Assembly (NCBI GenBank): GCA_947561585.1
Contig: CANNZV010001145.1
Coordinates: 114,428-178,427, forward strand
Length of the DNA: 64,000 nt
Origin: Caprella mutica
Lineage: Eukaryota > Arthropoda > Malacostraca > Amphipoda > Caprellidae
Direction of reading: 5' to 3'
The notes under the pieces were generated by a model. That model did not search any database. It saw nothing but the letters and a program-made list of their open reading frames with translations, and was not told where the DNA came from. Positions 44,766 to 59,850 of the stretch are shown one piece after another. How positions within the stretch are numbered: the stretch's first letter is position 1; every line of letters begins with the position of its first letter. The translations under genes and the position numbers were made by a program.

Positions 44766-47700
44766 TTTAACGTGATCAACTCACAGTTCTTTCATTTTAA
44801 ATGTTGAACAGCAACTACATCAAATTTTTCAGTGAATAATAAAACAAACTATTTCTATTCATATTGGGATATATAATTATCTAAATCATGCAATAAAATG
44901 TAAAGTCATATTATTAATATATAACAATTATTTAAATAAAATTCTATAAATCTTACCAATGTACTTAACGTATCCAAAATATACTCAAAGCGCAATACAA
45001 AAAGAGTTGCGATATTTCAAACGTAATTAATGGATGCTGAAACAAATTCAGATCCTGCATAATAACTATTATGTCACTGACTAATTTGTGACAAATAAAG
45101 AGCTATTTTATTACCTACTAAGCCAAGGGTTAATTGCCATAAATCAGCAGCAGACGGAGGTTCCAAAGCAATAAATCATGATATGCGGAAACAGTTTATC
45201 ATCCAAATGAGAAGTTTATTGTTTTCACTGAGGAGAAGAGAGATGTTTCTAAAGGGGCGAGAATTAAATTTATCTGTTCAAATTACAAAGAATGACATTA
45301 ATTATTTTATACTTCATATATACTAGAATTTAGATCCAAATGATTTCTATATTAGGGTTAGTTTTTGATCTGACTTAATTGCTATAAATGTGAGCTCACG
45401 CTTCAGGAGGCGTATTTCACTAACTAAAAAATCAGAGCAGATGTTTGCGATCGGTTGAATTAGGGAGTTATTTTCGATATTTGTATACATGTCATTTCAG
45501 CGGATTAAATATTCATGTCATATATTTAGAATGCCAATCATGTTAACTAGCTAAAGTTGGACATCTGAACAATCCGTATCGGTCTGTTATAGTTCAATTT
45601 TTATAATAATTGATTCTAAACGATCGAGTCAACCTCTTCTACATGAATTGTTACTGAATATCAATTATAAATATTGTTAGTAATAGAAGCAATATTAAAT
45701 ATTTCATTTGTCTTGTAATACTGAATATTATTATCAATAGTAACAAAATGAAATTTATTAATAAATGATTTCAATCATGCATATGTCAGAATATCATATG
45801 TTACTAAAGCATCGATCCCACTGAAGTTAATTACAGGTTTTCAATATTTGGAATAAAAACACACGAGTACCTCTGCTCATTTGTAGTTTTATTTCAGTTC
45901 GGACTGTGCCAAATGTAAACGCGAAAGGGAATTTTCTCTGTCAACTCGGCTGCCAATTTGTGAATATTTGCTGCCGCAGTATTCAAAACTAATGAAGGGG
46001 CAAATTGGGACATCATTACTCTATGTGTACTCTGTTACTTCTCAATGAATTTCTTTTTGTGAAAATTCGCGAGAAAGTTTCTTGTTACATTGATGAAAGG
46101 AATTTTATTGAAGTACAAGAAGATTTTATCGGTGGCTAATTTATATCGAAATAACAGTATTATTCATGATATCTTACAATTTTCAGTAAATAAACTAATA
46201 AATTGTATGATAGGTATATAATTTGAAAATAAAGGTTGATCAAAACTGGATCAAATAAATAGACAAGTTCATGAGAATTGAACAACATCGATAATTAAAA
46301 TTCAGATATGTATATAACCTAAGCTATATATTATGGGAAATCGTAGAGCGCATACCTTCACCTATGCTTATAGATGAACTTCACCTTTAACCTGTTCTCT
46401 CCCAAAATCTAATAAACTGGTATCAGAATAATGACCAATCTTCCCATAAAATTTCAACAATTCGGTTGTATACGTTTTTCGAGTTATTGAATTATAAATG
46501 GCCTCGACTTTAGACCTGATCGATCCAAAAACTTACCATCAAATTTTTCATAAAGTCAATACAACTGAAAACAATAAATTGTTCGTAAATAGTGAAAACA
46601 TAATGAATATGTTTATTTGAAAAGAATTGTACTAATTGTTTCGAAAATATATAATATTCTAGTTTCATTTCAGCGTAAGCTCTTCAGTGTGCTATTTCAT
46701 TTCTATTTGACGTTAAAAACTACTATGTTTGGTGAATCATTTAAAAATCATTTGGAAATCATTTGGCTATTTCATTTTCTTCTATTTTCTTTAACCGCAA
46801 GAATTCAAACCTTGAGCAAAACTCGTATACTCGAACTAAATATTAACTCACAAGATATATTCCACCAAGGATAATGTCATGATAACAATTAATTAGACTG
46901 AATAAGATAATATTATCTAGACAGAAATTATTTCTAGAATTCTTGAGTTTCAGATGATAGAAAATGATTTAGACTGGAAGGAGACCGTAACTTGGTATCA
47001 AATGGACATCATCCGCTCATCGAGTTCCGTAGAAACTTTTGAATTCACGCAACTTCATCCATAAATTCAAATTATTTGGAGCAAATTCCACCAGAAAATA
47101 TATTCTATGAGTCAGAAGTTTTGATATCTAGGGCGAGCTGCTTCTCCCAAACCTTCAAATTTCAGTCAATGGCTGATAATTCCCAGCAGTTGACCGGGCA
47201 TTTGCGTGGATATGACAGGACAGGCGAAAAAATGAATATAATTTGGGTGGGAAAATATAGGTGGAGGAATATTATTGGAATTGTGAGAGAACAGACAGAT
47301 TGATCTGGTATCATTAAATTCATTGACAACAATTTTATGTTTGAGCAGCGCCTAATTTGAATAGAATGATAATTCGGTAATATATTTTTTTTATTAATTT
47401 TTCTGTTGATAAAATTCAATATATATTACATAATTTCCACAATACGAAAGTTCTAAAAGGTTATTATTTCACCATTTGAATAGATGAAAAGTTAAATAAT
47501 ACTCTGTTAAAACTATTGAAATAACCATACAATGAATCAATTTTAATTGTGGAAGGAAGGGATGCATAATATCTCTTCTTTAGATATCTAAATCGTCGGA
47601 TGCAATATTTTAGTCATCCCATACGTAAATGCTTGGTCACGCTTTTCTTTAGTTTAGTGGCTATAAAATGTTCTTAGGAGTGTTGATAAGAGTACTTTGC

Positions 47701-50700
47701 TCTGAGGGTTTGAATAATAATTCCTCTTTGAAGATTTTAGATTTAGGCGATGAAGGGAAAAATCGAATCTGTTTTTATGCCTAAGTGAGTAAACTAACCA
47801 TATAATTTTTGTGTGATTCTCTTCTGAATTGAAAACATTGGAAAATTATGTATAACTTGATACATTGTTATCCACATTTATTTATTTTGTTTTGATAATA
47901 TTTATACACTTCGATCGTAATAACTTTCTTTTTATTAATTTTCAACCCTTTTTACTAATTGCAGACACTTACGTGTAACTCGTTTGTAAATCATCTAAAC
48001 TTATTCGGCAACACTTATTTATCTTCTTTCATATTTGAACAATAAAATTTGATGAGACCTATTTTGAGAATATGGGCTACATGATCCCCTCGTATGTAAT
48101 AACCATTTCCATCGATCCACATTTCGAAACGGTGAAACGAACTCTGGTTTAGGTACTATAAATAACCCTTTATTCTTATGCGTAATTCAGAAATACAGGA
48201 GACTGAAGGTGGTACCTTAGATTTGGTTTATAAATCAGGATATGTTCCCTTAGACTTTGAGTGAGAGGTATAAGTACGTACGTACGGGAGACAGTGTTTT
48301 TGTTTTCGAAAACTGGATAATTTAGTGTCTGAGGTAGATAATAAGATTATCAGTTTTGGGGAATAAATTTCATTAATTTAGCACTCCACCAAGTGGAAAT
48401 GATGGTATTTACTAGGTCGAAAATAGTGATATTCTTAACTTATTAAGAGATACCTAAAAATATACATATATTTAAGAATTACAATGACATGAATTTTGCG
48501 TTATACACCATTCCAGATGTGTGATGTCTGTATTATCTATACTAAATCTGTTATATTTAACGAACACTCTGTTCTAGTGAGACTTGTTAATCAGTTTTAA
48601 TCACCATATACTGTAAGTATTTACATACATGTTAAATTATTAATGGTATATGAAAGCTCTATTATTATACATAGAATCATTACATCATGAAACGTACTTT
48701 CTTTGAATTCAAGTAACTACATATCTCCACGGGTTTCATTAATACTATAAAATAGACCAAATAAATTGAGGTAACTAAAGTTACAAGGTAAAAATCTGTC
48801 AGATAATTGCCTGTAATGTCTCTGTAAATCGGCATCATTTCATCCGTTGAACTTTACTGCAACAAATTAACAAGGAGACATAAAATTAAGGTTAGGTATC
48901 GCAGCTAGGCAGCAACATTAATTCTGACTTTAATTACCTCGTCAATCTTTTAGGAAGGATCTGAAGATATTATGTAACAGTTAATGCTACTCAGCAATGA
49001 ATTAGAATAGTGATGCAGTTCAATTCGAAATTTAATGGAATGAATATATTTGAACGAAAGTTTTTATATATTCATATTACTATGAATTTGGTCGTTAATA
49101 TTGTCCGAGACCAATTTGTACCTATATAAATTGCCGACTAAAACCCACTTTCCGAGTCCTGGTAGTCTACGAGCTTGAAGTAGAGCCAATGAATTTAAAA
49201 ATCTACTGCCTATAGAAATATTTCTTGGAAGGTATTAACCCATTTCTACTGCATGAGTAGACTTTGATCAAAAGTAGGAACTTTCTATAGGAAAATAATC
49301 TTCCAGTCCTTTTGTCCTTTCAATGAAAAGAAATAAGACTCTACTGATATATTGGGGCAAACTGGAAAATCTTAGTAAACAATGATAATGAATTACGATA
49401 ATAATTCTAATAACAATAATGACTATATCAAAATAACCGGATTAAGATTATTTAAAAAATTTAAAAAATCTACCGTTTTAACTATATTGATAGTAATATT
49501 TTTGCATGCCTGTTTAACAGTTTGTACAATAACTCACTAACAAGCATCATGCTCGTTTTCTTGAGCAATGCAGTAGGATTTATACAGAACAGACAAAAAA
49601 TATTTGATTGTTCTGCTAACTTTGCACAATGCATAATAGTCATAGAAACTAATTCTATAGTTCTCTTGATGGCTGAGCAGATATACACACTGCCAATTGA
49701 CACACGACTCCAATCAAGCTAACAAGTTCTAGGCAGCAGACAATGCCAATGCGAGTTCTAGAACCATTCTATCATTGGTGAAGTCACGAGATGGATGACT
49801 TCATTAGTGCATAGCGAGGGGAAGGTTAGAACTGCGACACTTTCAAGAAATGGTCACATCTAGTGACTATTTTAGTTAATATATTATGGACCGAGAAGAC
49901 TTATCTGATTTATAAAGATCTTATCAAAAGTTTAATGACAAAAATTTTCCATCTGTTACAAAATATCAACTTTCCATCTTAATTCACTCTTTCCTATACT
50001 TCGTTTTTAAAAATATATTTATTAATAATTTTTTAAACACAAACAAATTAATAAAAATCATAACTATATAAGATTAATAAATCATAGCATGCATTGCGCT
50101 TCTTTTGATATGCAACATTTTCATATAAATTTAGTTCAACACGATTTAAAGACTCTTTCATGAGAAAAAATTCTTAAATGTTAACGAGCCGCAATTTTAC
50201 TGAGAGACCCTAATTGTCAATACTTATTTCTTACCTACATTCATTTCAATAAAATGAAAGAAATATCTCCAACACGTAGCCTCATCTCTCAATCTTCTCT
50301 GACCCCACCACAACATTCTATCTTGGTAACAATCTCTGCTAATTACCCTCCTAATTCTCTACATGGAAAAGAATGCAGCCGAAGGTATTACTTCATCCAT
50401 GATATTCCAGTCATCATTCCAGATTGTGAGCCTAAATCATATAATCATTGAGGTTTTTAGGCCGAGCTAACAAGACAACATAATGAACAGGAAGGAGGTG
50501 CTGCCATGAATAATGATGCAATATGAGGAGCTTCCGTGGCTCCTCTAACAGAGCACTCTGTAGAGGCGCTGTCAGGAGCAACAAATTGAGATTAATGGAC
50601 TTCCGTAGATAACGAATCATAATTCATTTTAAAATGGAATTTAATCATATTATTCTAAAAAACTAAACTTATTAGCATAAATAAATAATATAGCATCGGT

Positions 50701-51436
50701 AAATACTCTTAATATATAAACCTAAATATCACTCACAGTCATTCTAACTATGTAAACCTAAATAACATCCACCTAATATTGTAACCTATTTATATATTTT
50801 CTATTTATTTCCTCAATCAACAAAAGAATATTTTATCTTAATTAAATCTCTGTTCAGTGACTTATCTGTTCATTAAATATACACAAGAAATTGTTTCTAA
50901 TAACTAGAATCTGTGCGAAATAAGAGATTACTTTAAGTATGTGATACATGTTAGCTGAGTTCCAATGGCAATACAATCTATTTTTCACTAGGTAACATTG
51001 CTTAAGAATTTACGAGAGAAACTTTATATACAATAAAAATAACATTATAAAGACTAAATTATTTTTATAAAGTACTAGCTAAGGAATGAACCTATAGCTT
51101 TCTTTTGCATATAATTCAGATAGAATTATCACATGACCATTTATAGTCACACTGTATAAACTTTTGTCGAAAAAAGAAAAGGAGATTCCAAAGAACTGTA
51201 CATTAAAAGATCTAACCCGATCATATAACCACAGCAACAACAATCTTGGAGCTTTAATAAAGCTTTGTTTTTAATATGAAAATGAGTATCAATAGTACAG
51301 TGCTTGATAACAATGCTGCATATTTTAATACGAGATAAATTTTATTCCAATCGACTTGATGTGTTCATTCGTTTAGTATATCCTTCATTTATATCAATTA
51401 ATAGATTAAATGTAAAACTCTTTATGGCAACTAACA
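44766..51436. other. Mostly unique gene-free stretch
   Basis: No minisatellite or transposon with clear ends. At 46345-46540 there is a reverse-oriented relative of the 23.4-kb repeat (GTAGAGCGCATACCTTCACC, CCTTTAACCTGTTCTCTCCC). Patches of higher complexity occur at 45890-46080, 46960-47300 and 47540-47760. The one at 47076-47303 has a 75-codon frame (ASCFSQTFKFQSMADNSQQL) of uncertain meaning. These could be exons or conserved non-coding DNA of a large gene. Confidence 0.4.
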
Positions 51437-51700
51437 AAACGTCACTCTACATTACAACAAAGATGTCACTCTGTATAACAACACACTACCTCACAGTGTG
51501 TCACTCTGTATTTCAACACACTTCTCACAGTGTGTCACTCTGTATTTCAACACACTTCTCACAGTGTGTCACTCTGTATTTCAACACACTTCTCACAGTG
51601 TGTCACTCTGTATTTCAACACACTTCTCACAGTGTGTCACTCTGTATTTCAACACACTTCTCACAGTGTGTCACTCTGTATAACAACACACTTTCTCACA
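51437..51700. repeat. 34-bp minisatellite (about 6 clean units)
   Basis: Unit TCACAGTGTGTCACTCTGTA then TTTCAACACACTTC, exact 34-bp spacing from 51491, with degenerate units before it. Because 34 is not a multiple of three, all three plus-strand frames appear open across it; these are not genes. Confidence 0.95.
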
Positions 51701-52430
51701 ATATCGTTCTATATTTCAATTGCATCAACAAAAATACAGAACTCAAATTGTACACTTCAGAGCACAAGGTTCATTTTTCTACTTGACATAATTTCCACAT
51801 TTTGTCAGAAGCCAGAAAGGGAGGAAATACAAGTTGTAGGTTGGAGTATCAGATGCCATGTGGAGCAGTGGATATTGTGTTAGCCTTCCTGAAATACGGT
51901 TTGATTCTATGAAGGAAATATATTTTGGAAATGTGAGTTAATATTAGATTATTTTGAGTTGCTTAGAAAAATTGTGTGTAATATGTTATTAAAAAGATCA
52001 TAATCTGTTTCAGTAGATTTTTATATTATTGCTGAATGCCATCAATTCACAAGAACTTAGTATTTAGAAATTTGCTTTGTACTTATGCGACAATGGTTCT
52101 CCATAGGTTGGTCTAAGAATTTTAATCTGTGTAATGAAATGTACTGAACTTTGACAGCTTTACGCCATTACTGATATCAATTCTTGTTCTCATTCTTAAC
52201 TTAAAGCTACTTTAGTAGCCTGTAAATTCTTTTTGAAATTAATGGCTCATTACTTTGTTAAGCGACCAAAAATTAACCTGTAAGAAGCCGTAAAACTTGA
52301 TTTACGTGTGATAGTCTTGTAGTTGTGGAATATAATTATGATGTGAATTGATTAGAATATAGTAAATATAGTAAGTGAATCGAGATCATCACGTGATAAT
52401 CATATCAACGAAATTACCATCAGACTCATA
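51701..52430. other. Gene-free stretch
   Basis: Nothing recognised. Confidence 0.45.
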
Positions 52431-53066
52431 CTTGTTAGAGCATTCTTCAACTTGTTTAGAACATTTTTAACTTGTTAGAACATGTTTCAACTTTTTAGAA
52501 CATGTTTCAACTTGTTAAAACATGCTTCATACTTGTTAGAACATGTTTCAACTTGTTAGAACATTTTAAACTTGTTAGAACATGTTTCAACTTGTTAGAA
52601 CATGTTTGAACTTGGTAAAACATGTTTCATACTTGTTAGAACACGTTTCAACTTGTTAGAACATGTTTCAACTTGTTAGAACATGTTTCGACTTGTTAAA
52701 ACAGTTTTCAACTTGTTAAAACATATTTCAACTTGTTAGAACATGTTTCAACTTGTTAGAACATGTTTCAACTTGTTAGAACATGTTTCAACTTGTTAGA
52801 ACATGTTTCAACTTGTTAGAACATGTTTCAACTTGTTAGAACATGTTTCAACTTGTTAGAACATGTTTCAACTTGTTAGAACATGTTTCAACTTGTTAGA
52901 ACATGTTTCAACTTGTTAGAACATGTTTCAACTTGTTAAAACAGTTTTCAACTTGTTAGAACATGTTTCAACTTGTTAGAAAATGTTTTCACTTATTAGA
53001 ACATGTTTCAACTTGTTAGAAAATGTTTCAACCTGTTAGAACATGTTTCAACTTGTTAAAACAAGT
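52431..53066. repeat. 20-bp minisatellite (about 31 units)
   Basis: Unit CAACTTGTTAGAACATGTTT, very uniform between 52720 and 52930 and more diverged at the edges. Each unit is two ten-base near-palindromes back to back, CAACTTGTTA and GAACATGTTT. Confidence 0.95.
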
Positions 53067-53515
53067 TCTGAAATATAAACGAACGTTAGCTTACAACTTA
53101 TTCCTGATAGCTGGTATCTATCTAAGTAGTAATACAGGTAGTCCCCGGTTTATAAACAATACCATGGCTCACTATTAGAAACAAATGTTTCTAGTAGCGG
53201 GGTAAGATTCAAGTCATTTATAAATGTAACTCCTTAGGCATCTAATTTTCTATGAGGTACAATGAAAGAAAATTGTCTTTAGAGTTTAAATTACTTAAAC
53301 ACTACGGTATTACAGTGATTATCGTCAAAATCAATTTAAAAATTCAGTTTTCTATTTTCAAGCACTGTTCTAATTCTAAAACATTTCTCGTAAATAGATA
53401 CAATTTTCTAAATGCAGGGTAATCTAAAAGCGGAAGCCGCATTATATACTTACTTTATTCATTTGTGAAATCCTTTTTGGTGGATCATAATAGTTATGGC
53501 ATGCAAGTATTTATA
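53067..53515. other. Gene-free stretch
   Basis: Nothing recognised; it abuts the TA-flanked element at 53516. Confidence 0.45.
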
Positions 53516-54795
53516 AGGTCAGACGGGGTATCACTGCGCACAATCCCGCAAACTCTGTATTTACTCGAAAACTGAAAGTACTAGAGAAACTCTTTATCTC
53601 GTGATTGAATAGTCATGAATGAGGATGGTTCTCAACCAGTTTCGAAATAATACCTAAATAAATAAAATACTTATTGGCAATTTTTTGTGCGTAACTTTTA
53701 ATGAGTGCATCGGGGTATCACTGCGCACATGAAGGGATTTTACTGCGCATTGCATAAATACAGCACTTCTCTTCCCCACCTAAATACTTCCTGTCCCAAT
53801 TTTAATGCCCCTCCTTCCACCTATCTAAACCTCCTTCTTTCTCCATCTGAATATCTCTCTCCTCCATCTTAATCCCCCTCTCTTCCCATCTAAATCCCCC
53901 TCTCCTACCATTATAATCACACTCTCTCCTCATCGAAGTCTCCCTTTCTTCCCATCTAAATCCCCCTCTTCTCCATCCATTTCCCTCTCTTCCCCAACTA
54001 TTTCCCTCTCTCCCCATGCCCTCTCCCCAATCTACATGTCCCTTGCTTTTTAAACACATATTTAATGGATCTGCATCAAATATAACACCTAATATTTACA
54101 CAACTAGTTAACTACTTATATCAAGTAATATAATATGATCGTACTTATATTGTTAATAAATATTTAATTCAAAAACCTTTCACCCTCCACCTAAATAGCC
54201 CCTCTCCCTATTTTAATACCCCCACATCAAGTTGCATAGCTACTACTATCGTAAGTTTATTGTTAATCCAATTTATAATTTAATAATACCTTAATCAATA
54301 TTTATGCTTTTATTATGAGCTTAAAACTCATATTTTTTACATTTATTTACATACATATATGGTTATTAATGATGCGCAGTGATACCCCTCTACCTCTAAA
54401 TTATTTGGGGTATCACTGCGCACGGTTGTGGCGGGAAAACCGTTAAAACTGAGAAGTTGAAAATTTGACATAATGTAACTGTTATTGTTTGTGCTAACAT
54501 GTTAAAACAATATGAATATCTAAATCTCAGTTCTAGAGTTATTGGAGAGTTTGCGGGATTTAAAAATCACCAGCGCAAACTTTTTTCAGATCGTTCTGAG
54601 AGCACTACATATATCGTGACTTAACTCTAGAAATACTAATAGGATAATGATGCTTCATAATGTTCATGGGAGAAAAAAGATGATTGAAATGATGGTGCAA
54701 TTAGATTTTGGCTAAAACAAGTAGTTTTAAAATTATAAGGGGTGCGGAGTGATACCCCATAAAAAGAGTATGCGCAGTGATACCCCGACCGACCC
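53516..54795. mobile_element. 1,280-bp TA-flanked element with repeated GGTATCACTGCGCA motif
   Basis: TA at 53514-53515 and 54796-54797. Inverted ends AGGTCAGACGGGGTATCACT and the complement of GGGTCGGTCGGGGTATCACT, both followed by GCGCA. The motif or its complement recurs inside at about 53709, 53741 (partial), 54375, 54409 and 54741. A second inverted pair (ATCCCGCAAACTCT with its complement) lies inside each end. An internal T/C-rich array (53760-54020, CCCCCTCTTCCCATCTAAAT type) gives only a low-complexity frame. No transposase is present; the TA target and end shape fit pogo/Tc1-like non-autonomous elements by inference. Confidence 0.75.
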
Positions 54796-54797
54796 TA

Positions 54798-57700
54798 CAC
54801 AAAATCGCATGAATTATCCTTACTTAATGCTTATTCCTTAACTAAGTAACTAACTGAAATAATGTATTAATTGGATAGTTTGTTGGGTTAAGCCACATAG
54901 ACGATATTAATGTGATTTAGTAGCTATTATATGCTATAAACAGTAGTAGTGTATATCAATAGTACATATATAAATATATATATTGACAGTGAGTTAACAC
55001 TGGATCCTTTTACTAATTATGTGTTCACCAAAGTACGTCTAGGCCTCATTAAAGTTCCAAAATAGCAGTGAAAACAATCAAAAATCCAAGAAGCTAATAT
55101 TATGATACAATACGAATTTATTAAATTATTATCATTTCGATTAAGTAATTCATAAGAAGATCAATTTAACTCCGCACCATCTTAATTCTCCACAGCACAA
55201 TAGTTTGGGTTACAATCCTACAAATATAATTTTTTGAACATAAACGGATAGTTAAAATTTCAAGATGTAATTAGTTGTAGTGTAAACCATTGGCAAGGTA
55301 GCCAAATTGTTCTGAATAAGACGTAGATGTAAAATAATTTGTATTGGGAGATTAAGATCCACTTCACATGAAATTATGATAAGAAGAGAGTGTTAGATTA
55401 GTATTGGAATTAAATTACAATAAAAAAAAATCATTATGAGACTTTAAAAACCTACTTTGGTCTCGAACCTACATCAGTTTTCGACTGCAACCAAATGATA
55501 AACAAGTTATAAGACTTCATCAAAAGACGTAAAACTATGCGTATCCAATGATTTTCTAGTTAATAGAGGTTTTTGAATGTTTGAAAGAAATTTAAATAGA
55601 AACAGCTGAAAGAAGTAAATGATATTGATTTATTTTAGATGTTTACTTTGCTATACGACTATTTCCTAACATTGTATTCTGAAAGAAACCATATATTAAA
55701 AATTAAAAAAATCAAAGTTTCTGATTCCTCACCCAATGAACTAGAACAATACATCTTTACAGGAATTTATTTCGTTATATCTGAACATAGATATATGTAT
55801 CCAATAGTAGAGTTAAAAGAAGAGTAAGCAATAAATTAAGTAGAATTCATGCAATAGATTAATAACGAACAGCTATCAAAAAACAACAGATAAACGTTCT
55901 GCAGGAATTGTGATAGCGTTCCTGAATAGCTTTGGAGGATCCAGTTAAGAAACATCTAATGAGGTGATAGCTGAAGAAACAAGAGGAGAGCACAGCAATT
56001 CCACGAGCTTTATCTTGCTCTGATTAGTCCAATAAAAACCGAACATTGAATTCCTACAGAGGTCTGTATCGTATTCGATGTTCGAATAAACTTCATTCTA
56101 ACAACCAAAATCATTCTTTAAATTTAGAAAGAAGTTTTTGTCTTGAAATGGTCGAATTATTTTTATGCTTTCAAAATGACTGCAATTTTAATATGTCACT
56201 TTTATGGACACTGATAAAAGTTCAATTTATGTAATACTTCTTATCCCTGACTCGGCAGTTTGTAGAGGGATGTTATTTCATGAAATGTACTTCGTTTCAT
56301 CTTCAAGGTTAATTTTGTTATGATTAGTTTGAAGGATGTTGATTTTTTCTTTTATAACTAAAATACGATAACTATAATGATAAATTGAATTCAAACAAAT
56401 ATATATCAAATATAAAATTAATACCCAACTTATGTTCGGATACTTCTCACTAAATAGAATAAAATAAAATGTAGTTATTGAAATAATTTATTCAACTCGT
56501 ACCAGGATAATTTCGTAATCTTGGTACCAGCTGCTTCGCATCGGTTAATATGTGGAACGGACAAACAGACTCCTCATTTATTGCAATACTGATGATAACA
56601 TTGCAAATTCCTTTGATTTCCTTGTAGTTTGGAATGAAAATTTTGGAAAATTATCAAAAATTCCTCATTGGATTTCATCAAAAAAGCTCAAAATCAAATA
56701 TAACAGAATTTCAAAAGTAAGTGAAATATTATTAGTACTTTCCCTAGACTTTAGTTTGTTTCTTTTAATTTTCGTACCCATTCCACCACCCCAATGCCAA
56801 GCGTTTAATTATTTCCTCAGATTTCACAGACTATTATTAGTTTGTAAAATATAAGATATTATATTTTACTCAAGCTTTCAAATTGCTATTTCATTTCATC
56901 ATCGGGAGAAATATTCAAATTAGTAAGAGAAACCAATGCCTAATATGACCACTAAAGTAAATGTGATGCCAAACTACAAATTCTATGAACTTATTAAATT
57001 ATTAATCCATTCTAAAATGAAATGAGGAGAGAGAGCATAACATTCTAGATATGAAATCAATAGAAATTAATGCAAAAAGTATTAAAGTAGAAAAGATGTA
57101 CAAAGAAATGGCACAGGATCATTCATATAAAACAGTCAAACATATGTTCGTTTAGTTATTATTACGGACAGACAGACACCGCTCTTATTTCTATATTTGT
57201 TATCCTTTTTACTTTGAATACAATCATACAGTTATGATTTTACTGTATAAACAAGTCTTCTCATTTCTATTGAAATGGTTAATTCATCTTCTGGTTAATT
57301 CAATTTTTTTTCTTGGATAATGTATATTAAATTATACAAAATTGAAGTTTATTTTACTGGATTTGAACTTAATAATTAAATTTTTCTTTTGTAATTTATA
57401 ATAAATTTGAATTATATGTTTTTGAGGAAAAATATATGATTTTAGATGCAGATATAACTATTTATATGAATATATTTATTTGAAAGGTGCTTAAAAAATT
57501 ATTCTATAATTAATTATATATCTCCATAAACCGACTACACTTATTTTTTAAAATATGTTATTTTTTTATGTAAACCATCTGCTTCATATCACAACTCCAA
57601 TTTGATATTTATGTGCATTCCATTTGCTCGTACTGTAGTTCACTTCGCAACCAATTCTCTCGTTTGAATTTCCAAGTGAGTGAAGATTTCAAACCTTGCA

Positions 57701-59850
57701 TCGCACTCTCAAACTAAATTAATTCGTGCCTCAAATCTGCATCTAATGTTCGCCAGCCCCAAATATTCATAATGGCTTTATGATTATCACAGGGAATATT
57801 TTATCTGCTCCACTAAGATAAAACATACAAAATAAATATCAAACTATGAACGAGGTTAAAAAACGTAAAATTTCAACAAAATATCAAACAGAATGTTTTC
57901 CACTGATTGTTTACTGTAAACAGAAGCAAAAGGAGAAAAAGAAATTTTTAAATAAAAGTATAAATTAATGATGATTGCGCTCCTTTAATCTGTTTTAGTA
58001 TATATGAGTTAAAATAGTTTTGGAGTTAAAATCTGGATCAGTTGAGTCCACGATATAATTAAGAGATGAGAAAATAATTTTTAATACAACATCTTTTGGT
58101 TGTTTGTATATCTACAATGATTAAAATTATTAATATTTATAAAAGTTTCCAGCTACAAATCATATAAATTATATCATTATTCAACTTAATACTTCAGTTA
58201 GTTCAAGCTTGGTAGAAACCGGATAAACTTCATTACTGATGTATTTTCTGTTTTATTTCTGGAAGATTTTAGAATCCAGAAACAAATATTGAAAAGTTTG
58301 TAATACCAAATATTCAAGGAGAGAAATATAACATCATGGAATATATTTATTCAATATATTGAAACATTTCGCTTTGATGTAAAATGTGTGGCTGATATTA
58401 TCCCTAGTAACTTAAATCTCCTGATAAAAATACAAGTTATTCAAGGAACATAAATCACTTCAATTCTCTTATTTGAGCTTCCACTAATATAAGATATTAC
58501 ATAATGCATTTAGCAAATTCAATTGATCAAGTATAACTTCGTTAAATCAATAATTGTTTTCTTTCCTAATAGCTTTTTAATAGAATTTTATAATACTTTT
58601 TAGAATTTATCTATGATATGTGATATATTTAATTGAATTTTAGATCATTTCATCTACCAAATTTGTTCTATTATAATTTAAGAGGAAAATTTTCCACTTT
58701 ATGCGTCAAGAATTTGTTTATTATAATTTTAAGAACGTATGTATATATTTGTACTTTGTATACATAATAGGCAGATTAACGAATTTCAAAATTGTAAAGA
58801 AATATGAAAAAATTACATTTTTTTCATGGAGGTAAATTATGAATTAAAAAAATATTAACATAGGCCAATTAGAAAAATTCTCCGATATTAATAACAAAGG
58901 AAATTTACAGATCAAAAGATAACAAACTTGTAGTATTAATTAAAGCCAATTAACTATGTATATTATATAATTTCCCTCTCATTTTGCAATAACACGCATT
59001 CCAATGTGTTGTCTAGGCGGAGTGAAAGGCTGAGGTTTTAGTGCAGGCAGTGAGGCTATTCATATGCAAAACTTAATTACTCCATCCTAAGCTAGAATTT
59101 TATGCGCTCAAATGGAAGGAATTTACGCGGCTTCTCTGAATATCCCCTGAATATAATATGAAGAGGCAATCTTAATCTAGAGCTTCATGAAGTGCATATC
59201 GGAAGCTGGAATTTGAAGTAGCGTATAGCAGAGAAAAGATCGCTACACTAGAGTGAAATAGGCTTATATTGCATTAACATTACAAATTTCACATCAAAAA
59301 TATAGCTCATATAATTAAAATATATAATTCACAGCGCATTGCATTTGGGAATTGTTGTAATTAATATAATTTAATTTCAGCTATTTCATTACTCTTCAAA
59401 TTGCATTGAAATTCTGCGTGAAATCTTCACTTTTTCTGATGTCGAAAGGGACAGAATGGTCGAAAATTGTTCTCAGGCAATGGAAATGCAGTGCCATGCA
59501 TTCTGATGATATTCTGAAACTTTGAAAACCAAAGTGAAGCTTATATCTTCTTAATAGAGTTATAAGTTATAGTCAAGACTAAATAGAGTTAATATAATGT
59601 ACATAATATGAATGGAATATCATTCATATCGTTAACAGAAATAGATTTTTTTTACAGATTTCCCGTAATTTCTTCCAGAATTTGTTTTGTTTTGGATTAT
59701 CATTCTGTTTAGTTTTTTAACACTAATTCTTTGCGCTATCCCATTTTTGTTGATTAAATATATTTTTCATTCATTGGAATTTCCACGAGTCCTGTTAGTA
59801 TATATATAAATCTTGTAGTCACTTAATCAAGTAGGTAAATTAGAAACCAT
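54798..59850. other. Long gene-free stretch, probably downstream of the minus-strand gene
   Basis: Mostly unique AT-rich sequence with no transposon ends or arrays. Higher-complexity patches at 57600-57790 and 59000-59230 show no convincing frame and may be conserved non-coding DNA. Confidence 0.4.

Noticed and set aside
51304..51883. Three overlapping plus-strand frames rich in SLCISTHFSQCV
   Set aside because: They come from one 34-bp repeat read in three phases; the period is not a multiple of three.
53802..54059. 85-codon minus-strand frame rich in Glu/Arg/Gly
   Set aside because: It is translation of an internal T/C-rich array in a transposon; low complexity with no start context.
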